A DNA stretch of 64,000 nt. Origin: Alnus glutinosa. Its lineage: Eukaryota > Streptophyta > Magnoliopsida > Fagales > Betulaceae. Position 1 is the first letter of the stretch. Each line of letters starts with the position of its first letter. This document shows positions 1-12,258 of the stretch, piece by piece. Both the position numbers and the translations under genes were made by a program. A model generated the notes under the pieces. The model saw nothing but the letters and a program-made list of their open reading frames with translations, searched no databases and was not told the origin of the DNA. The stretch covers positions 41,342,654-41,406,653 of the forward strand of contig NC_084886.1 of NCBI RefSeq assembly GCF_958979055.1. The letters are read 5' to 3'.

Positions 1-150
1 TTTCTGACTTTGAAAATCTGGTTGCAAATTTGAAAAGTTAGCTAGCAACAATTTCTGACTTTGAAAATCTGATTGCAATTTGAAAAGTTAGCTAGCAACA
101 ATTTCTGAGTTTGAAAATGTGATTGCAACTTGAAAAATTAGCTAGCAAAA
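1..150. repeat. Three tandem copies of a ~50-bp unit inside the LTR
   Basis: The unit starts at about 1, 52 and 102, each time with tttctga(c/g)tttgaaaat and ending in gttagctagcaaca or a near variant. The copies differ at only a few bases. More copies may lie outside the window. Direct repeats in this upstream (U3) part of a plant LTR often coincide with its promoter region; that role is inferred. Confidence 0.85.
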
Positions 151-790
151 TTCAAATTCTCTCCAACGGTCATATTCTTGCTAGACCTATAAATACATGA
201 CCTTGGTTCTCATTTTCACATCATTCAATCAAGTGAGAAACAAACAAGCTTAGAGCTCAAAGCATTCTTTCATTTCATATATTCAAGTTCATTTGAGCCA
301 TTCAAGTTCAATCTATACAAGAGTTCTAGTGAGAGAAATATTGTTGTAAAAGCTTTATTTGTATATCCTTCTAAAAAAAGAGAATTGTCATTGTGAGAGA
401 AATTTCAAATCCGATCCACAATCTATTGTATCAAGAGGGTTGGTGTGACCCTTGTGAGGTGTGAAGGAGATTTTCCACCTTGTGAAGAAGAGTAGTGTAC
501 TCTTGAAGTGTAAAGGTTTTAACTCCACCTGCAAGTAGTTTGGTTTAGTGGATTGAAATCTCAAGTGGTGTGCTTGGGGAGTGGACGTAGGTCAGGTGGA
601 CCGAACCACGATAAATCGCTGAGTTTGAATCTCTCTCTATCTCTTTATTATTGTTCCAATATTTATATTGTTTGCATTATACTGCATTTTATATTGTTCT
701 AAATTCTTAATTCAGTATAATTTTTATTAAAAGAAAAGTTTGCCATCAACCTTATTCACCCCCCCTCTAGGGTTGATTATCTGGGCAACA
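1..790 (+). mobile_element. Copia-type LTR, left end cut by the window edge
   Basis: The segment has an LTR layout: a TATA-like ctataaata near 186, a long leader with CT-rich stretches, and a 3' end carrying the cacccccctctaggg-type motif that many plant Ty1/copia LTRs show, finishing in caaca at about 790. No primer-binding site follows; LINE sequence begins at once, so this is probably a solo or truncated LTR inserted into a LINE. The family call rests on remembered motif similarity, and the left boundary is not visible. It is treated as a fossil. Confidence 0.6.
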
Positions 791-1250
791 ATATCCACTT
801 CTTGCTCATCCATCCCCATAAAGGCCAACCCTCCATTTCTTCCAATCAGGTCTATAGTAAACAACCCTGCATACCTAAGAATGCCCCATTTCCAATCTTG
901 CACATGTAACACATATCCTCCATAATATGAATAAACTCCTCACTCTCTAAGTAGCTCCTTTGTAATTTCCTCCCACACACACTCCATACATCTATTTTTT
1001 TTTATCCACTCCACAAAATATGCTATGTAGTTTTTGTCTTTAACCCACATATATAGGGCATAACGAATCCCCAACTATTTTCCTTTTAAGCATATTTGCT
1101 TTTGTGGACAATGCATTATTACACGCCATCCACATAAACATATTCACTGCATTAGGAACATTCATCTTTCCAAAGTCGTTTCCAAACATTGCTTTGCCTA
1201 GTTGTATAAGAGCATTGCCATTATTATTTTCTGATATAACATTACTATTA
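791..1250 (-). mobile_element. L1-type LINE fragments, minus strand
   Basis: Read on the minus strand, about 1180-1060 encodes a plant L1 zf-RVT stretch (VPNAVNMFMWMACNNAL, then STKANMLKRKIV and a CPIC pair). About 860-790 encodes an endonuclease-like piece with IGRNGGLAFMGMDE. Endonuclease should precede reverse transcriptase, so the order here is scrambled: either an internal rearrangement or two separate fragments. The copy is broken, and its zf-RVT part also carries an internal stop. Confidence 0.55.
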
Positions 1251-1489
1251 AATAATTAAAATGTTATTATATTAATATTTATCATTTTTGTTTACTCAAT
1301 GTTTGCTATCTTAGTACTTTATCATGTTCTATCGAATTTAAAACATGATAAATATTGAAATAAAAATAATAATTAAAATATGAGAAATATATATATGGTA
1401 CAACACCAAAGAATTTTGGATTATCCAATTTTGTTAAATGATTAGAAGCTCAAATTCTTATCTCAAGTTGGGAATGAAATTTTGCTATA

Positions 1490-3270
1490 GGCGGTGGTCC
1501 AAGCCATACCAACTTACAGTATGAGTGTGTTACAGCTACCAAAAAGCCTATGTCAAGAGTTCAATTCAATGATGTAGAGTTTCTAGTTGGGTCACTAAGA
1601 AAAGGAGGCCAAAATTTGCTGGATGAGTTGGGCGAAAAATGGGGCGCTCGAAGGCATAAAGAGGAATGGGCTATAGGGACATTGTGTGTTTTAATAAGGC
1701 ATTGCTAGCCAAACGGTGTTGGAGGTTATTACAAGATCCTGACAGCCTGAGGCAATAATTATGAAAGTTAAGTACTATCCAAGATGCTCAATTCTAGAAG
1801 CAGAACTATGTAAAAAGCCGTCCTTTGATTGGTGAAGCATTCAAGGAGCGGGTGACTTGCTTAAATGGGGGCTTATTTGGATTGGAAATTGGGAGATGGT
1901 GAAAATTTGGGGGGAATACTAAATATTTCAACTACATTTTCGGTTCATTCACCAATGAGAATACTAGCGATAAATGCTAAAGAGAGTGAGTTCGTAGACC
2001 ATGATACAAAATGGTGGAACACTGGTTTGCTAAAAGTGATCTTTATAGAAGATGGGGTGATGGCCATTTGCAAGCTACAATTGAGCTGTTACAATCAGCC
2101 AAATGACATAATTTGGAGAGGGAACACCACATGCGAGTTCACTGTGCGCAGTGCATATCACATGGAAAAGAAAGACAAGACTTGCTAAGAGGAGATGGGT
2201 CCAATCGATCGGGAGGAAATGGGATTTGGAGGTTGATCTGGAATTTGAAGCTACCAAATGCAGCTAAGATGATTATGTGGAGAGCATGTCACAACCTTTG
2301 ACTAACAAACAAAAAAAAAACTTGTTGAAACAAGGTATAGTAAGCGAAACTTGTTGTCTTATTTGTGGTCCTGAGGGAGAAAATATTATTCATATCCTTT
2401 GGAGTTGCCTATCATCGATGGATGAGTGGAGAGCTTGTGGGAGAAAATTTCAAAAAAGCTTTTGTAGTGGATTTGATTTTATGTTGGTTGTGGAGGGTAT
2501 GCCCATGAAATGTACTACCGAATAATTTGAGTTATTTGTGGTCATATCTAGAAGAATATGGTTTCGCCGGAACACAATAGTTCATGGGGGGAATTTCTTG
2601 ATCCCAACTTAGTGGCGAAAGGGTCGATGGAGTTTTATGATAAATACAAGAAGATTATAGGAGATGAGACAGTTAGGATGTAAGAGAATAGTGGGAAGGA
2701 ACAACCCAAATGGAAAGCTCCACTAGGTGATTTATACAAAGTTAGCTATGATGTGACAGTTGACAAGACAAATATGCGAATGGGATTGGGAGCTATAGTG
2801 AGGAATCACAAGGGAGATGTGATAGCTGAGAAAAGTTTGACCAAGTTGGGAAACCTCAAGCCAGTTGTAGCTGAAGCCTTGGGAGCTCTACATGTCACAG
2901 AATTTAGCATAGACTTGGATCTTCGAAAAAATATTTTGGAAGGTGATGCACTCCCAATTGTTAATGCAGTAAAATCAAGCAAACGGAATTGGAGTAGATA
3001 TGAACAACTTGTGGATGATGCTCGAGGGGTGCTTAATAGATTGCATGAATGACATATTGTTCATGTCAGAAGCGATGCTGACTCTGCTACTCATGGGTTA
3101 ATCAAAGCAGTAGTAAAACAATTCATAGATTAGGTTTGAATAAAAAAATATATATATATAATTGTATTTATGATATTATTCTGTTAGTGCAACATGCTCT
3201 ATTTTTTTGAGTGGAATGAAATAGGTATATTATCCGTGTGTGTATATATATATATATATATTTAAAAAAA
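1490..3270 (+). mobile_element. L1-type LINE, 3' half (RT end, zf-RVT, RNase H)
   Basis: Around 1690-1790 the frame encodes the L1 signature [18 protein letters not shown]. 2220-2420 encodes zf-RVT (IWRLIWNLKLPNAAKMIMWRA, then CCLIC and a downstream H..W.C). 2700-3130 encodes a plant L1-type RNase H domain (YDVTVDKTNMRMGLGAIVRN, then VVAEALGAL and EGDALPIVNAV). Frames change at several places and stops occur, so the copy is dead. The 3' part runs into an AT-rich tail near 3150-3270 instead of a clean poly(A). The 5' half of the element is absent. Confidence 0.8.
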
Positions 3271-3651
3271 GAAGAATTTCGGATGATCCTATTTCCGGTG
3301 GATTTGCGAGTCTTGCGACCTAGAAAGGGGGGAGGGGGAAATGATTTAGTTGTTAGTTATGGAGGCGGTTTTTGCTTTCTAAGTTTCGTCGTGATAGATA
3401 TTTAGGTAGTGCACAAGAAAGCAAACCGTTAGGAATTCTCTCTATTAAGACAGAATGTACTTTTCGTTTGCTGTACACGTCGACTCAATAAATCTCTCAG
3501 ATAACGACATTCCAATCTGGTAAAACAGTGAAATAGAATTAGAAGTTGAGGAGCTGTGAACCTCTGCAATCTGCATGATCATCGGGCGATCCACAGCATG
3601 CTCTAGCAAAAATCAAACGCACACACAGAGAACAAGCGATCGCAATCGACC
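3271..3651 (+). promoter_or_regulatory. Upstream region and 5' UTR of the MO25-like gene
   Basis: This ~380-bp stretch lies between the LINE tail and the MO25 start codon and holds no other gene. It is less AT-rich than its surroundings towards the 3' end. No clear TATA box at a convincing distance was found. The transcription start cannot be set from sequence. Confidence 0.4.
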
Positions 3652-6600
3652 ATGTCGTTCTCGTTCTTCAAGCCGTCGAGGCCCAAAACCCCACAGGAGG
3701 TCGCCAAGGCCATCAAGGACAGCCTCGTGGCCCTCGACACCAAAACCGTCGTCGAAGTTAAAGCCCTCGAAAAGGTCTCGATCTCTCCCTTTCTTTTCAT
3801 ATACATATCACGAAATTGATACTAGATTCGTGGTTCTACGATCAATTATGAGAAATATATTAAACCTCTTGGAGAGAATGAATATCATTCCCTCGGGACT
3901 GTTGATTGGAACATTCTTAACGTCGAAATTTTGCTAAGGAATTGTTTGGCTACACCTGCAATGTAGTTTTGTTTCTAAAAGCGAGAGAAGTGAAAGGCTT
4001 TCGCTTTGCAAATTCTACATTACATAAAAGGGGAAATTACTTTCTATTACTGTCAAGCAAACGTTGTCTAAGGAGGAAATTGAAATGGCAACAAAAGTTC
4101 ATGGATTAAGATGCTTTATAATTTCCAGGGTATTATACCACGTTGATTTTCTTCAACCTTAGCTATAGTTTTCAAATTAAATAGCCAAGGTTTATCACTT
4201 TTAAAACTCGTGAAATATAGTAAATACTGAAGTGATGTGCTGATATGTCAACATCGTGACCATTTAATTTGAACCAATTTCTAAGAAGTGTTTTTGTTAT
4301 GGAAGAAAGTTAAAAAAAAAAAAAAAAAAAATCCAAGAGTGCTAGTTATTTATTCTGTTGGAATTGGTTTCTTTGTTATGTATTTTTTGGATATTGATGC
4401 TTGTTTTTTTGAACTAAAGGCCCTGGAAGAAGTTGAAAAGAATTTTGGAACTATGAGATGTATGCTTTGCGGAGATGGGGAGGCTGAACCAAATATGGAT
4501 CAGGTCACACAGCTGGTCCAAGAAATATGTAAAGAAGACATTATTGCTCTTCTGGTTCACAAGTTACCAACATTGGGATGGGAAGTAAGTTTTTTCAGGA
4601 ATTTTAGTGAGCACTTTGTTGCGCATATGGCTTAACCGATTTCTCACATTGATGTAGTGTTTTTAACGCAGGCAAGAAAGGATTTAGTCCACTGTTGGTC
4701 CATATTGTTGAAGCAGACGGTTGGCTCCACGTATTGCTGCGTGCAATACATTGAAAACCATTTGGAGTTACTAGACTCTCTTGTCGTGTGGTGAGGTTTT
4801 TTGATATTTTTCCTTCATCCTTTTTTTTTTTTTTTTTTATTTAATCTTTTTCTTTGCCCCATTTGTTTTGTTTGTCTCATGCACATTGGAGGTATCTCCT
4901 TATCAAATCAAAAAAGGCACACTGAATATTAATAACAACTTGATGTGATTATTCCCTCTCTATCTCTATTACGAGAATGGGTTTCCACTATTATGTGGAG
5001 TTTGTGCTCTGGTAATTATAGAATTTTCATGAGGTAGGATGAAGTGAGAAAATGCTGCCATACAGAAGGATTCAGCAGAGTGTTGTTACTAATTTGAAAG
5101 GATTTCGCATTAGATTATTTTGGTTATTAAGGTCCCACCAATTATAGTCAACTAGAATGATGTTATGTAGAAATTCATTTTTTATTCTTACATTGTTTAC
5201 CTACTGTCAAATATTTAGTGCCCCAATTAACTGTTTTAGCGTTGCCTGCCGATTATTGCTATTTTTTGTAGTAGCTATGCTTTCTCTTGAGTTGTTATGT
5301 ACTTACCACTCACCATTCAGTCCTATGTTATTAGTGAACTTAATAAGATAATGTTGTGTAACTTATTGTTATCTTTTCCGACCAGGTATGATAACAAGGA
5401 AATTGCTTTGAATTGTGGAAATATGTTGAGGGAATGCATCAAATTCCCGACACTTGCAAAGTAAGACATTCGGCTTTTCATGTTTTTCTTTTCTTTTTAC
5501 TTTTTCTTCTCTAATTGTTGTTTCATAATAATCCCTGCTAAAATTGGTGCAATATTGTGAAAGGATCTCCATTGTTACTCCTTCATTGGTGATGATTGTA
5601 TAGGATTGTATGGAAAAAGAAGTGATTGAATTTGCTTGGGCATATTTATTATGCTTCCAGTTCACAAAACTTCCAATTGTGACCTTTCCTTTATAACTAT
5701 CACCCCCATTATTTTTGATACTCTATTCTGAATATAGTCTTTAGGATGCTTTTAAGGCATATGTTTTGAAAATTTCTGTAAGGTGAGGTTTTGGAGGCTC
5801 AATTGCCGGTGCTTGTGTCAAACCATTAATTCCTTATGACTGTTTGAACCTTTTTGTAACAGTGATGATAATTTTTGTTAATGTCTGTGGATAGCATTTA
5901 CGAGCTGTATTTCATTGTTTAGATACAAAAATCTACTCGCATAGGATTTGTCCATATGGAATTATTGCATTTTTTGATATCATCATATACTGGTTGTTAC
6001 TTGTCATAGTTTATTTACAATATTACTTGGTTTTAGAAGTGACAAAGCCTGAGGCATTTGCCTAAAATGCGAAGATTACCCTCAACTTAGGAGTGTATTC
6101 ATTTATGTATTGTTATTACTTTTCCCAAACATAGTTACTAAAAAAAATCACTTATCCCCCTCAAACTGACCCCCCATTGACACTTAGGCCACTAGACTTT
6201 AAAAAGTGACACTTGATCTCTTATAACTACCACTTTGTTTCCAGTTCCAACATCCGTTAGTATCTAACGTTAAAATAGATGGAAAATGCCACACGTGACG
6301 TGCATGTAACTTTTTTTTTTTTACTTGTATTGCCCAAATTAGTCCTAAAATTTATTAGAAGAAAAAAAAAAACAAAGAAAAATAACATGAAGGGTTGGAC
6401 GAACCACTCCTCAATCGTGAGGGGGTGGTCCGGTTGTTCTCAAACTGGCACGAGGGTAGCCCAACCACCCCCACAAGGTAGGGGTGGCCGAACTACTCCC
6501 CATAGGCTGAGGGGGTGGCAAATTGTGGGTGTGGTTTAGCCACCCTTGACCTAGGTTTAGCCACCCTTGAATAGGTCAAGGGATGGCAAAACCACCCCCA

Positions 6601-9600
6601 CAAGGCTGAAGGGGTCATTCGGGCACACCTTGAGTTTTTTATTTTAAAATAATTTTTTAGAAATAATTTGGGCATTTAAAGTAAAAAATTTAGCACGTGT
6701 ATTTCGTCACATGTGTCATTTTCCGTCCATTTTAATGCCAAACGCTATCGGAATGTATAATAATGAAGTGGTAGTTTGTAGAGGTTAAATGTACTTTTTA
6801 AAGTTTGGTGTCCTAAGTACCAATGAGGTGTAAGTTTGAGGGGGTTAAGTATATTTTTTCCAAATGTAAAAGATGATTTTTTATTCTGTGCTACTTCTTT
6901 TTTAAGAATAATATCTGACTATGAATCCATTTTATGAAATTTATCATAAATTTTTAAGTTTTCCCTTCATGTGGAGCCTCTAGCTCATTTTCACCTAGTT
7001 TTTTTTTGGGTCTTTTATATGTGTTTAAGCTTTCATAGACAAATATCGCTTTTATTACCTTTTGGGTGGCCTGCTTAAATTAAATGAATATTATAAACAG
7101 GTGTCTTGGAGCTGCATAAACACATAATGGGTTAAGTTTTCTAGACCAGCATTCAGGCATATGGCAGTTTGATCAACAAACTTTATATTTAAGTGGTATC
7201 TAGAAAACTTTTTATTTAAGTGCCCAAAAATTGGTGCCCAAACTTTTTGTTTTGTTTTTTGTGACGCTATCTGCTGTTCACCCAGTATTTCTGGGACTTG
7301 TAGGGTTCAAGGTTCTTCTATCATGTTGTTGAAGTAAAAGTAAAAGAGATTTGGTTGTCCCTGTTTGGAGTGTGATGAGGGACGTATCATAGCTTCAGAT
7401 ATTGAGGATTTGTCACTCACTTTAAAATTGTTGTTATACGGTTAATTAAAACTTCAAATTGCAAGCTGATTTTAATGTTGCAATATTGTTAATGAAAAAA
7501 TGGTTCTTGTGGTCTTTGCTTCTGTTGGGGGATTTTGGCTTTCATGCACTCTTATCTTGTTGCAAGAAATTTATTTTTTTATTTTTTTCACGCGTTTAAA
7601 TGTTTTAGTCATTTTTCAGATACATATTGGAGGCTGCAAGCTTTGAGTTGTTCTTCAAATTTGTGGAGTTGCCTACTTTTGATGTTGCTTCTGATGCATT
7701 TTCTACCTTTAAGGTTAGGTCTATCAGTGTTTGAGTTTCTCTATTCTTTTGTGTTTTCCTGTTGAATACTCCAGTCCCTTTCTTTGCTATTCCTTTATAT
7801 GTCCCTAAATAAATGTTTGGCAGGATCTGCTAACTAAACATGGAACAGTGGTCTCCGAATATTTGACTGCTCATTATGATGAGGTTTGGTTGCTTTTTAT
7901 CTTTCTTACTATATGAAACTGAGCAAATCTAGTCAGCAATTGTTGCGCTGGAACTTTTAATGTATGTTTGATTTAAGTATTTTATACATGGAAGATCTGC
8001 TTCACTGCAAATTTTTTTGGATGATAGTATAAAAATAATCTTAATTCATGCTTTTTTGGAGACTATCAAGGACAAATGCCCTGATTTATACACATGCATG
8101 GTGCAGTCAGTGAAGATAGCCTTGTTCAAAGTAATTTTTGTATATTTATAGCCCATGTTATCTTTCAGCTAACTAATAGGAGATCCTTTTTGCAGTTCTT
8201 TGATTCATATGAGAAACTCTTGACATCTACTAATTATGTGACAAGGAGGCAATCTTTGAAGGTTAGCTCTCATTATAGTTTTCTAGAAGTGCTCTTTGTT
8301 TGTTTGATCCATTAGATGTGCTAACAATAGAATGTTCATGAATTTTAGCTTCTCTCGGAATTTCTTTTGGAGCCTCCAAATTCCCATATAATGAAGCGCT
8401 ACATTTCAGAAGTTCAGTACTTGAAAGTTATGATGACATTGCTGAAGGTATAGGATTGTTTTTTCTGTTTTCCTTTATTCTCTATGATTCTTTTGGTGTT
8501 ATTTTGTTTACATGAGCAATGCTGTACACTATTACATGGATGTAAGGGTTTGGTTACTGAGCATGGAATATTAGTTTTGTGTAACTGAAGACATGTCTTT
8601 ATTATTTTCGTCACATTCTTGTTCTTACTCTCTTTTGCTCAGCTTCCCTTCTCTTGTACCTGTAGTTTACGTACATACAGTTTTAATTACTGATATTTTT
8701 ATATTGAAATCAACATCAAGGCAAGCATTTTTCTGCTGTTTATGCCAAGGAGTGAGATCTGATCAATGGTCCAATGCCATCCTAGATTTGTCCTCGTGAT
8801 ACAAATTAAATTCTCAATTACTTATGCAGATGGGTTGTGGAGTGCTAGGTGGGATTTCTGTTCTATAGGAAAGTAGATTATTAGCAATCTCTTGGCTGTG
8901 AATTTCAGATATGTGGCATCGGCTGATGCCATCAAAACTTTGTTTTTTTTATATGCCTGTCTGGCTAGATTTTCCTATTCTGCCTCCTGGTTTGGCTCAA
9001 ACTTTGAGCTGATAATGTTAATTCTTGATGAACTAACAGACAGCCCTAAGTATATTAGAATAGCTTTCCAATTTCGCTGTATAGCCTGTATCATTGTAAC
9101 ATTGACAAAAACATGTTTGTTATGTTCCTTCTCTGTGCTTTTAACTTTTTTGTTTGTTTGCTATTGTTTTTGCTTGTCTGAGCAGGACTCGAGCAAAAAT
9201 ATTCAAATATCTGCTTTCCACATTTTCAAGGTGATTTGATTACTCTCATTCTCTCCGGTTTCCTTAGTTGCTAATTATGCTTTTTTCATGTTCCTTTTGG
9301 TGCACCTAGGAAGTACCAAAGGCATCCTGCAAAATATCTATTTCATGGACAAATATTCTTTTTTTACGCTGTTAAGGAATTAGGCTTTGCTGCTACCATC
9401 CATGTTTCTTATTATTTTTTTTTTCCTTTTTAGGTTTTTGTTGCTAATCCTAACAAGCCCCGAGAAGTAAAGGTTATTCTAGCAAAAAACCATGAGAAAT
9501 TGCTGGATTTGCTTCACGATCTCTCTACCGGCAAAGGTTATTATTATATCTTTTGGGCAGTGTAGTCTCCTAGACAGCAGCTTGTTGACTCCAGATATTA

Positions 9601-9790
9601 AAAAAAAAAAAAAAAAAAAAATGGGCTCAAAATTGTGTTCTAAAACATTACATATAAAACCTTCCTTTCCGTTGGGGTCATAACTGCTAACTTAATTTAC
9701 TTTGCAGGTGCTGAAGATGAGCAATTTGAAGAGGAAAAGGAACTGATCATGAAGGAAATTGAAAGGGTATCTGGTTTTGCCAATTCTTGA
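3652..9790 (+). CDS. MO25-like (CAB39 family) scaffold protein
   Basis: Eleven exons join in phase into a 343-residue protein: 3652-3774, 4420-4584, 4672-4790, 5386-5460, 7620-7713, 7824-7883, 8196-8261, 8349-8447, 9186-9230, 9434-9536 and 9708-9790, all with GT-AG borders. The product is helical-repeat MO25 from end to end: N-terminal MSFSFFKPSRPKTPQEV, then NMLRECIKFPTLAKYIL, LPTFDVASDAFSTFKDLL, TNYVTRRQSLKLLSEFLLEP and DSSKNIQISAFHIFKVFVAN. MO25 proteins bind and activate STE20/GCK-type kinases, with roles in cell polarity and cytokinesis. Length fits the family. The start is the first ATG and matches plant homologues. Intron 4 (2.16 kb) carries a MULE-like element. Arabidopsis has several MO25 genes; microsynteny suggests At5g18940, from memory. 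Confidence 0.95.
6138..6870. mobile_element. MULE-like non-autonomous element in MO25 intron 4
   Basis: Long imperfect terminal inverted repeats: the left arm contains cacttatccccctcaaactg and actttaaaaagtgacac; the reverse complement of the right arm contains acttaaccccctcaaactta and actttaaaaagtacatt. Both arms include a similar accac(t)ttg...aaaatggacggaaaatg block. The GC-rich middle (about 6400-6620) is a run of accacccc/ggggtgg palindromes. No coding capacity. A target duplication could not be fixed. It resembles the element at 22891-23555 in layout. Confidence 0.7.
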
Positions 9791-10692
9791 TTGCTAGGTC
9801 ATTTCTCCTAGTTATTGCCTTTCCTTCTGGTCTCATATCCTATTTTTAAGGCTTAGTGCTTATACTTAGTAATGACTGCAAAAACAGTTTGACCAAAAAG
9901 GGGAAAAGATCATGTGTTTTTGTAGGATTTCAACGCACTAGTAAAAGAGGATGCATCAAGAACTGCAAACCTTTGTAATCTACAGTCAAGTAGGAGAGTA
10001 TCCACAAGAACTGTATGTCTGTGTATCTTGTGGATTCAAACATGTAATACTTTTGTTGTATAAGGTCTGAAAGAAAAATCCTATATTGTTGATTTGTAGC
10101 GATCAAATGAACTCGAATTATATTGCTCGTCTTGTCTCGTCTCGTCTCGTATCGTGTCGTGTCGTGTCACGTAATATATAGTTGTGAGAAAATAAGTATG
10201 AATGATAAGCATGAGTCTCATGACCCCTAACTATTGCCAATGACTTCTAATTCATCAAATCACGTGGGAAACTTATCTCTAATTCACCAAATCACTCTTC
10301 GGTGCTAAATCTTCAGGTTTTTTTTTTTTTTTTTTTCAAATTGGGTTGATTTATTTATTTTATTTTTTTTTTGTTGTTGTTGATGTTGTGTACCAATGTA
10401 TTAAACTATATGTAAGAATTACATGTTTCATTAAAAATATGGGAACACATGTCAATTTAATAAATTAAGTGGATAAATTTTCTTCAAATAACTTTTTTTT
10501 TTAATTAATATAGAGAAGAGTCTAATGCATAATTACTTATAGAGAATTACAGTGTGTAAACATGCCAATCAATTCACGTCGAAGCAAAATTTGATAAATA
10601 CTAAAAATTACAATAACAACTAGCTGATCAGCAAATCATATTAATCGAAGTGCAAACTTTTGTGCGCACCCATCATGTGACAAACTGAGCTG

Positions 10693-10766
<74 letters not shown>

Positions 10767-10850
10767 TTTTTTTAAAAAAAAAAATAAAATAAAAATAAAA
10801 TTGCAAGTTGCTGTGCGAAGTTAATTACAGGAACGCCAGTTCACGTCGGA
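9791..10850. other. MO25-BSD intergenic DNA with microsatellites
   Basis: AT-rich, no gene seen. It contains a pentanucleotide (tcgtg/tctcg) microsatellite at about 10127-10170, T-tracts near 10320 and 10360, and a pure (AT)n run of about 70 bp at 10693-10764. The MO25 3' UTR should occupy its first few hundred bases. Confidence 0.7.
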
Positions 10851-10860
10851 GGTTGACCCA

Positions 10861-10868
10861 TATAAATA
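10861..10868 (+). promoter_or_regulatory. TATA box of the BSD gene
   Basis: tataaata lies 182 bp before the BSD start codon, followed by a C/T-rich leader typical of plant 5' UTRs. Distance and context fit a core promoter with transcription starting near 10890-10900; this is inference. Confidence 0.6.
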
Positions 10869-11049
10869 CCAACACCATTAATGGCATCATTTTCATATCG
10901 CTTTGGCCTGATGATGATATTCCTATTTCCTAATCGCTCCTCTCCTCTCACGGACGCTCACCGCATAAACCCTTAAAATATCAAACCCACGCCAACCAAT
11001 CGCCCCCCAAACCCGCGTAATTGTCCAAACATCAATTCCCTCCCTCCCC

Positions 11050-12258
11050 ATGGATTTCTTCAAGTCCGTCTTGTCCGAGGACCCTCACCCCTCCGATCCA
11101 CACAATAACGAAGATCCGGATCCGAACCCGAACCCTAACGGCGCTTGGAGCTTCGGCGGACTGATCAAGACGATCGCGTCGAGATCGGAGTCGGTGATCC
11201 AGACCTACAGGCGGGACCTTGAGGAGTTCGGATCCGGGCTGAAGAAAGAGACGGCGGTGATCCGAGAAGTCGCCTCGCGCGCCGTCGAGGACCTCCCGGG
11301 GTCGTTCGAGGCCAGCGCGTCCGTCGCTCAGGAGTCGCTAGAGTCGGTCGGCCAGGCCATCGACATCATCGGGAGCTCCGTTTGGAAATCGACAGCCGAG
11401 ATCATCGCTCACGGTAGGGACTCTCTTCTAGCCCCTGATCTCGATTCCAATTCCTCTGATAATGATAATACCAATAATTCTAACACTAAGCAATTGAATC
11501 GTAGTAGTAGTAACAGTCGAGGTTTGGATTTGAAACGGTATAGTAGGTTTGATGCTCAATTGCGTGCGATTCAGTGTGATATGAATACTTATTCAGAGGA
11601 ACCGGAGGATTTGGAGGGTTTCAATGAGTGGAAACTAGGGTTTGTGATGGAGGAGAAGAGGGAGGAGATTGGGAATTTGATTGGAGAGAATGGTGCGGTT
11701 GGAGAGATATATGAGAAGGTTGTTCCGAATAGGGTTGATGAGGAGAGCTTTTGGAGTAGGTATTTTTACAGGGTCCATAAGCTGAGGCAAGCGGAGGATG
11801 CGAGAGCAAAGCTTGTGAAGCGAGCAATTTCCAGGGAAGAGGAGGATTTGAGTTGGGATTTTGATGACGAAGATGGAGAGAATGATGGGTCCGAGTCAAA
11901 GGTTGAATCAAGCAGTAGTGATGATGTTGGAAATGAGAGAGAGAATGATGAGGCGGGTGGTGGCGGTAAGTTGGAAGTGAGATCGGATGAGAAAGGGGTG
12001 GTGGAGGGGAAGACGGATGGTGTGGAATCTGGGAGAGATAGTGATGTTTCACTTGTTTCAAGCCAGCCTTCATTACCAGAGGAAGATCTTGGGTGGGATG
12101 AGATTGAAGACATTGGAAGCAATGATGAGAACAAAGGGGATGCTGTTGGCAGCTCATGTAGGGTTGATTTGCATAAGCGGCTGAGCGCAGCGGAGGAAGA
12201 CGAGGATTTGAGTTGGGATATTGAAGATGACGATGATAATGTGCCTGTTAAATCGTGA
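11050..12258 (+). CDS. BSD domain-containing protein
   Basis: Single-exon ORF of 402 residues starting at the first ATG after the C-rich leader. Residues ~31-125 form a conserved helical region (GAWSFGGLIKTIASRSESVI, later SVWKSTAEIIAHGRDSLLAP). An S/N-rich linker follows, then the BSD domain at ~188-248 with the hallmark FW pair (EESFWSRYFYRVHKL). The C-terminal 150 residues are strongly acidic and carry three copies of an ED(L)xWD motif. BSD domains occur in TFIIH subunits and in synapse-associated/BSDC1-like proteins; the plant members of this type are poorly characterised, so no specific role is assigned. Codon GC is high in the 5' third and falls towards the 3' end. Confidence 0.9.
   Translation: MDFFKSVLSEDPHPSDPHNNEDPDPNPNPNGAWSFGGLIKTIASRSESVIQTYRRDLEEFGSGLKKETAVIREVASRAVEDLPGSFEASASVAQESLESVGQAIDIIGSSVWKSTAEIIAHGRDSLLAPDLDSNSSDNDNTNNSNTKQLNRSSSNSRGLDLKRYSRFDAQLRAIQCDMNTYSEEPEDLEGFNEWKLGFVMEEKREEIGNLIGENGAVGEIYEKVVPNRVDEESFWSRYFYRVHKLRQAEDARAKLVKRAISREEEDLSWDFDDEDGENDGSESKVESSSSDDVGNERENDEAGGGGKLEVRSDEKGVVEGKTDGVESGRDSDVSLVSSQPSLPEEDLGWDEIEDIGSNDENKGDAVGSSCRVDLHKRLSAAEEDEDLSWDIEDDDDNVPVKS

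Noticed and set aside
11621-12157. 178-codon minus-strand open frame across the BSD gene
   Set aside because: It is an antisense shadow of the acidic, GA-rich BSD coding sequence; its H/P/S-rich translation is what the reverse of GAG/GAT-rich DNA gives.
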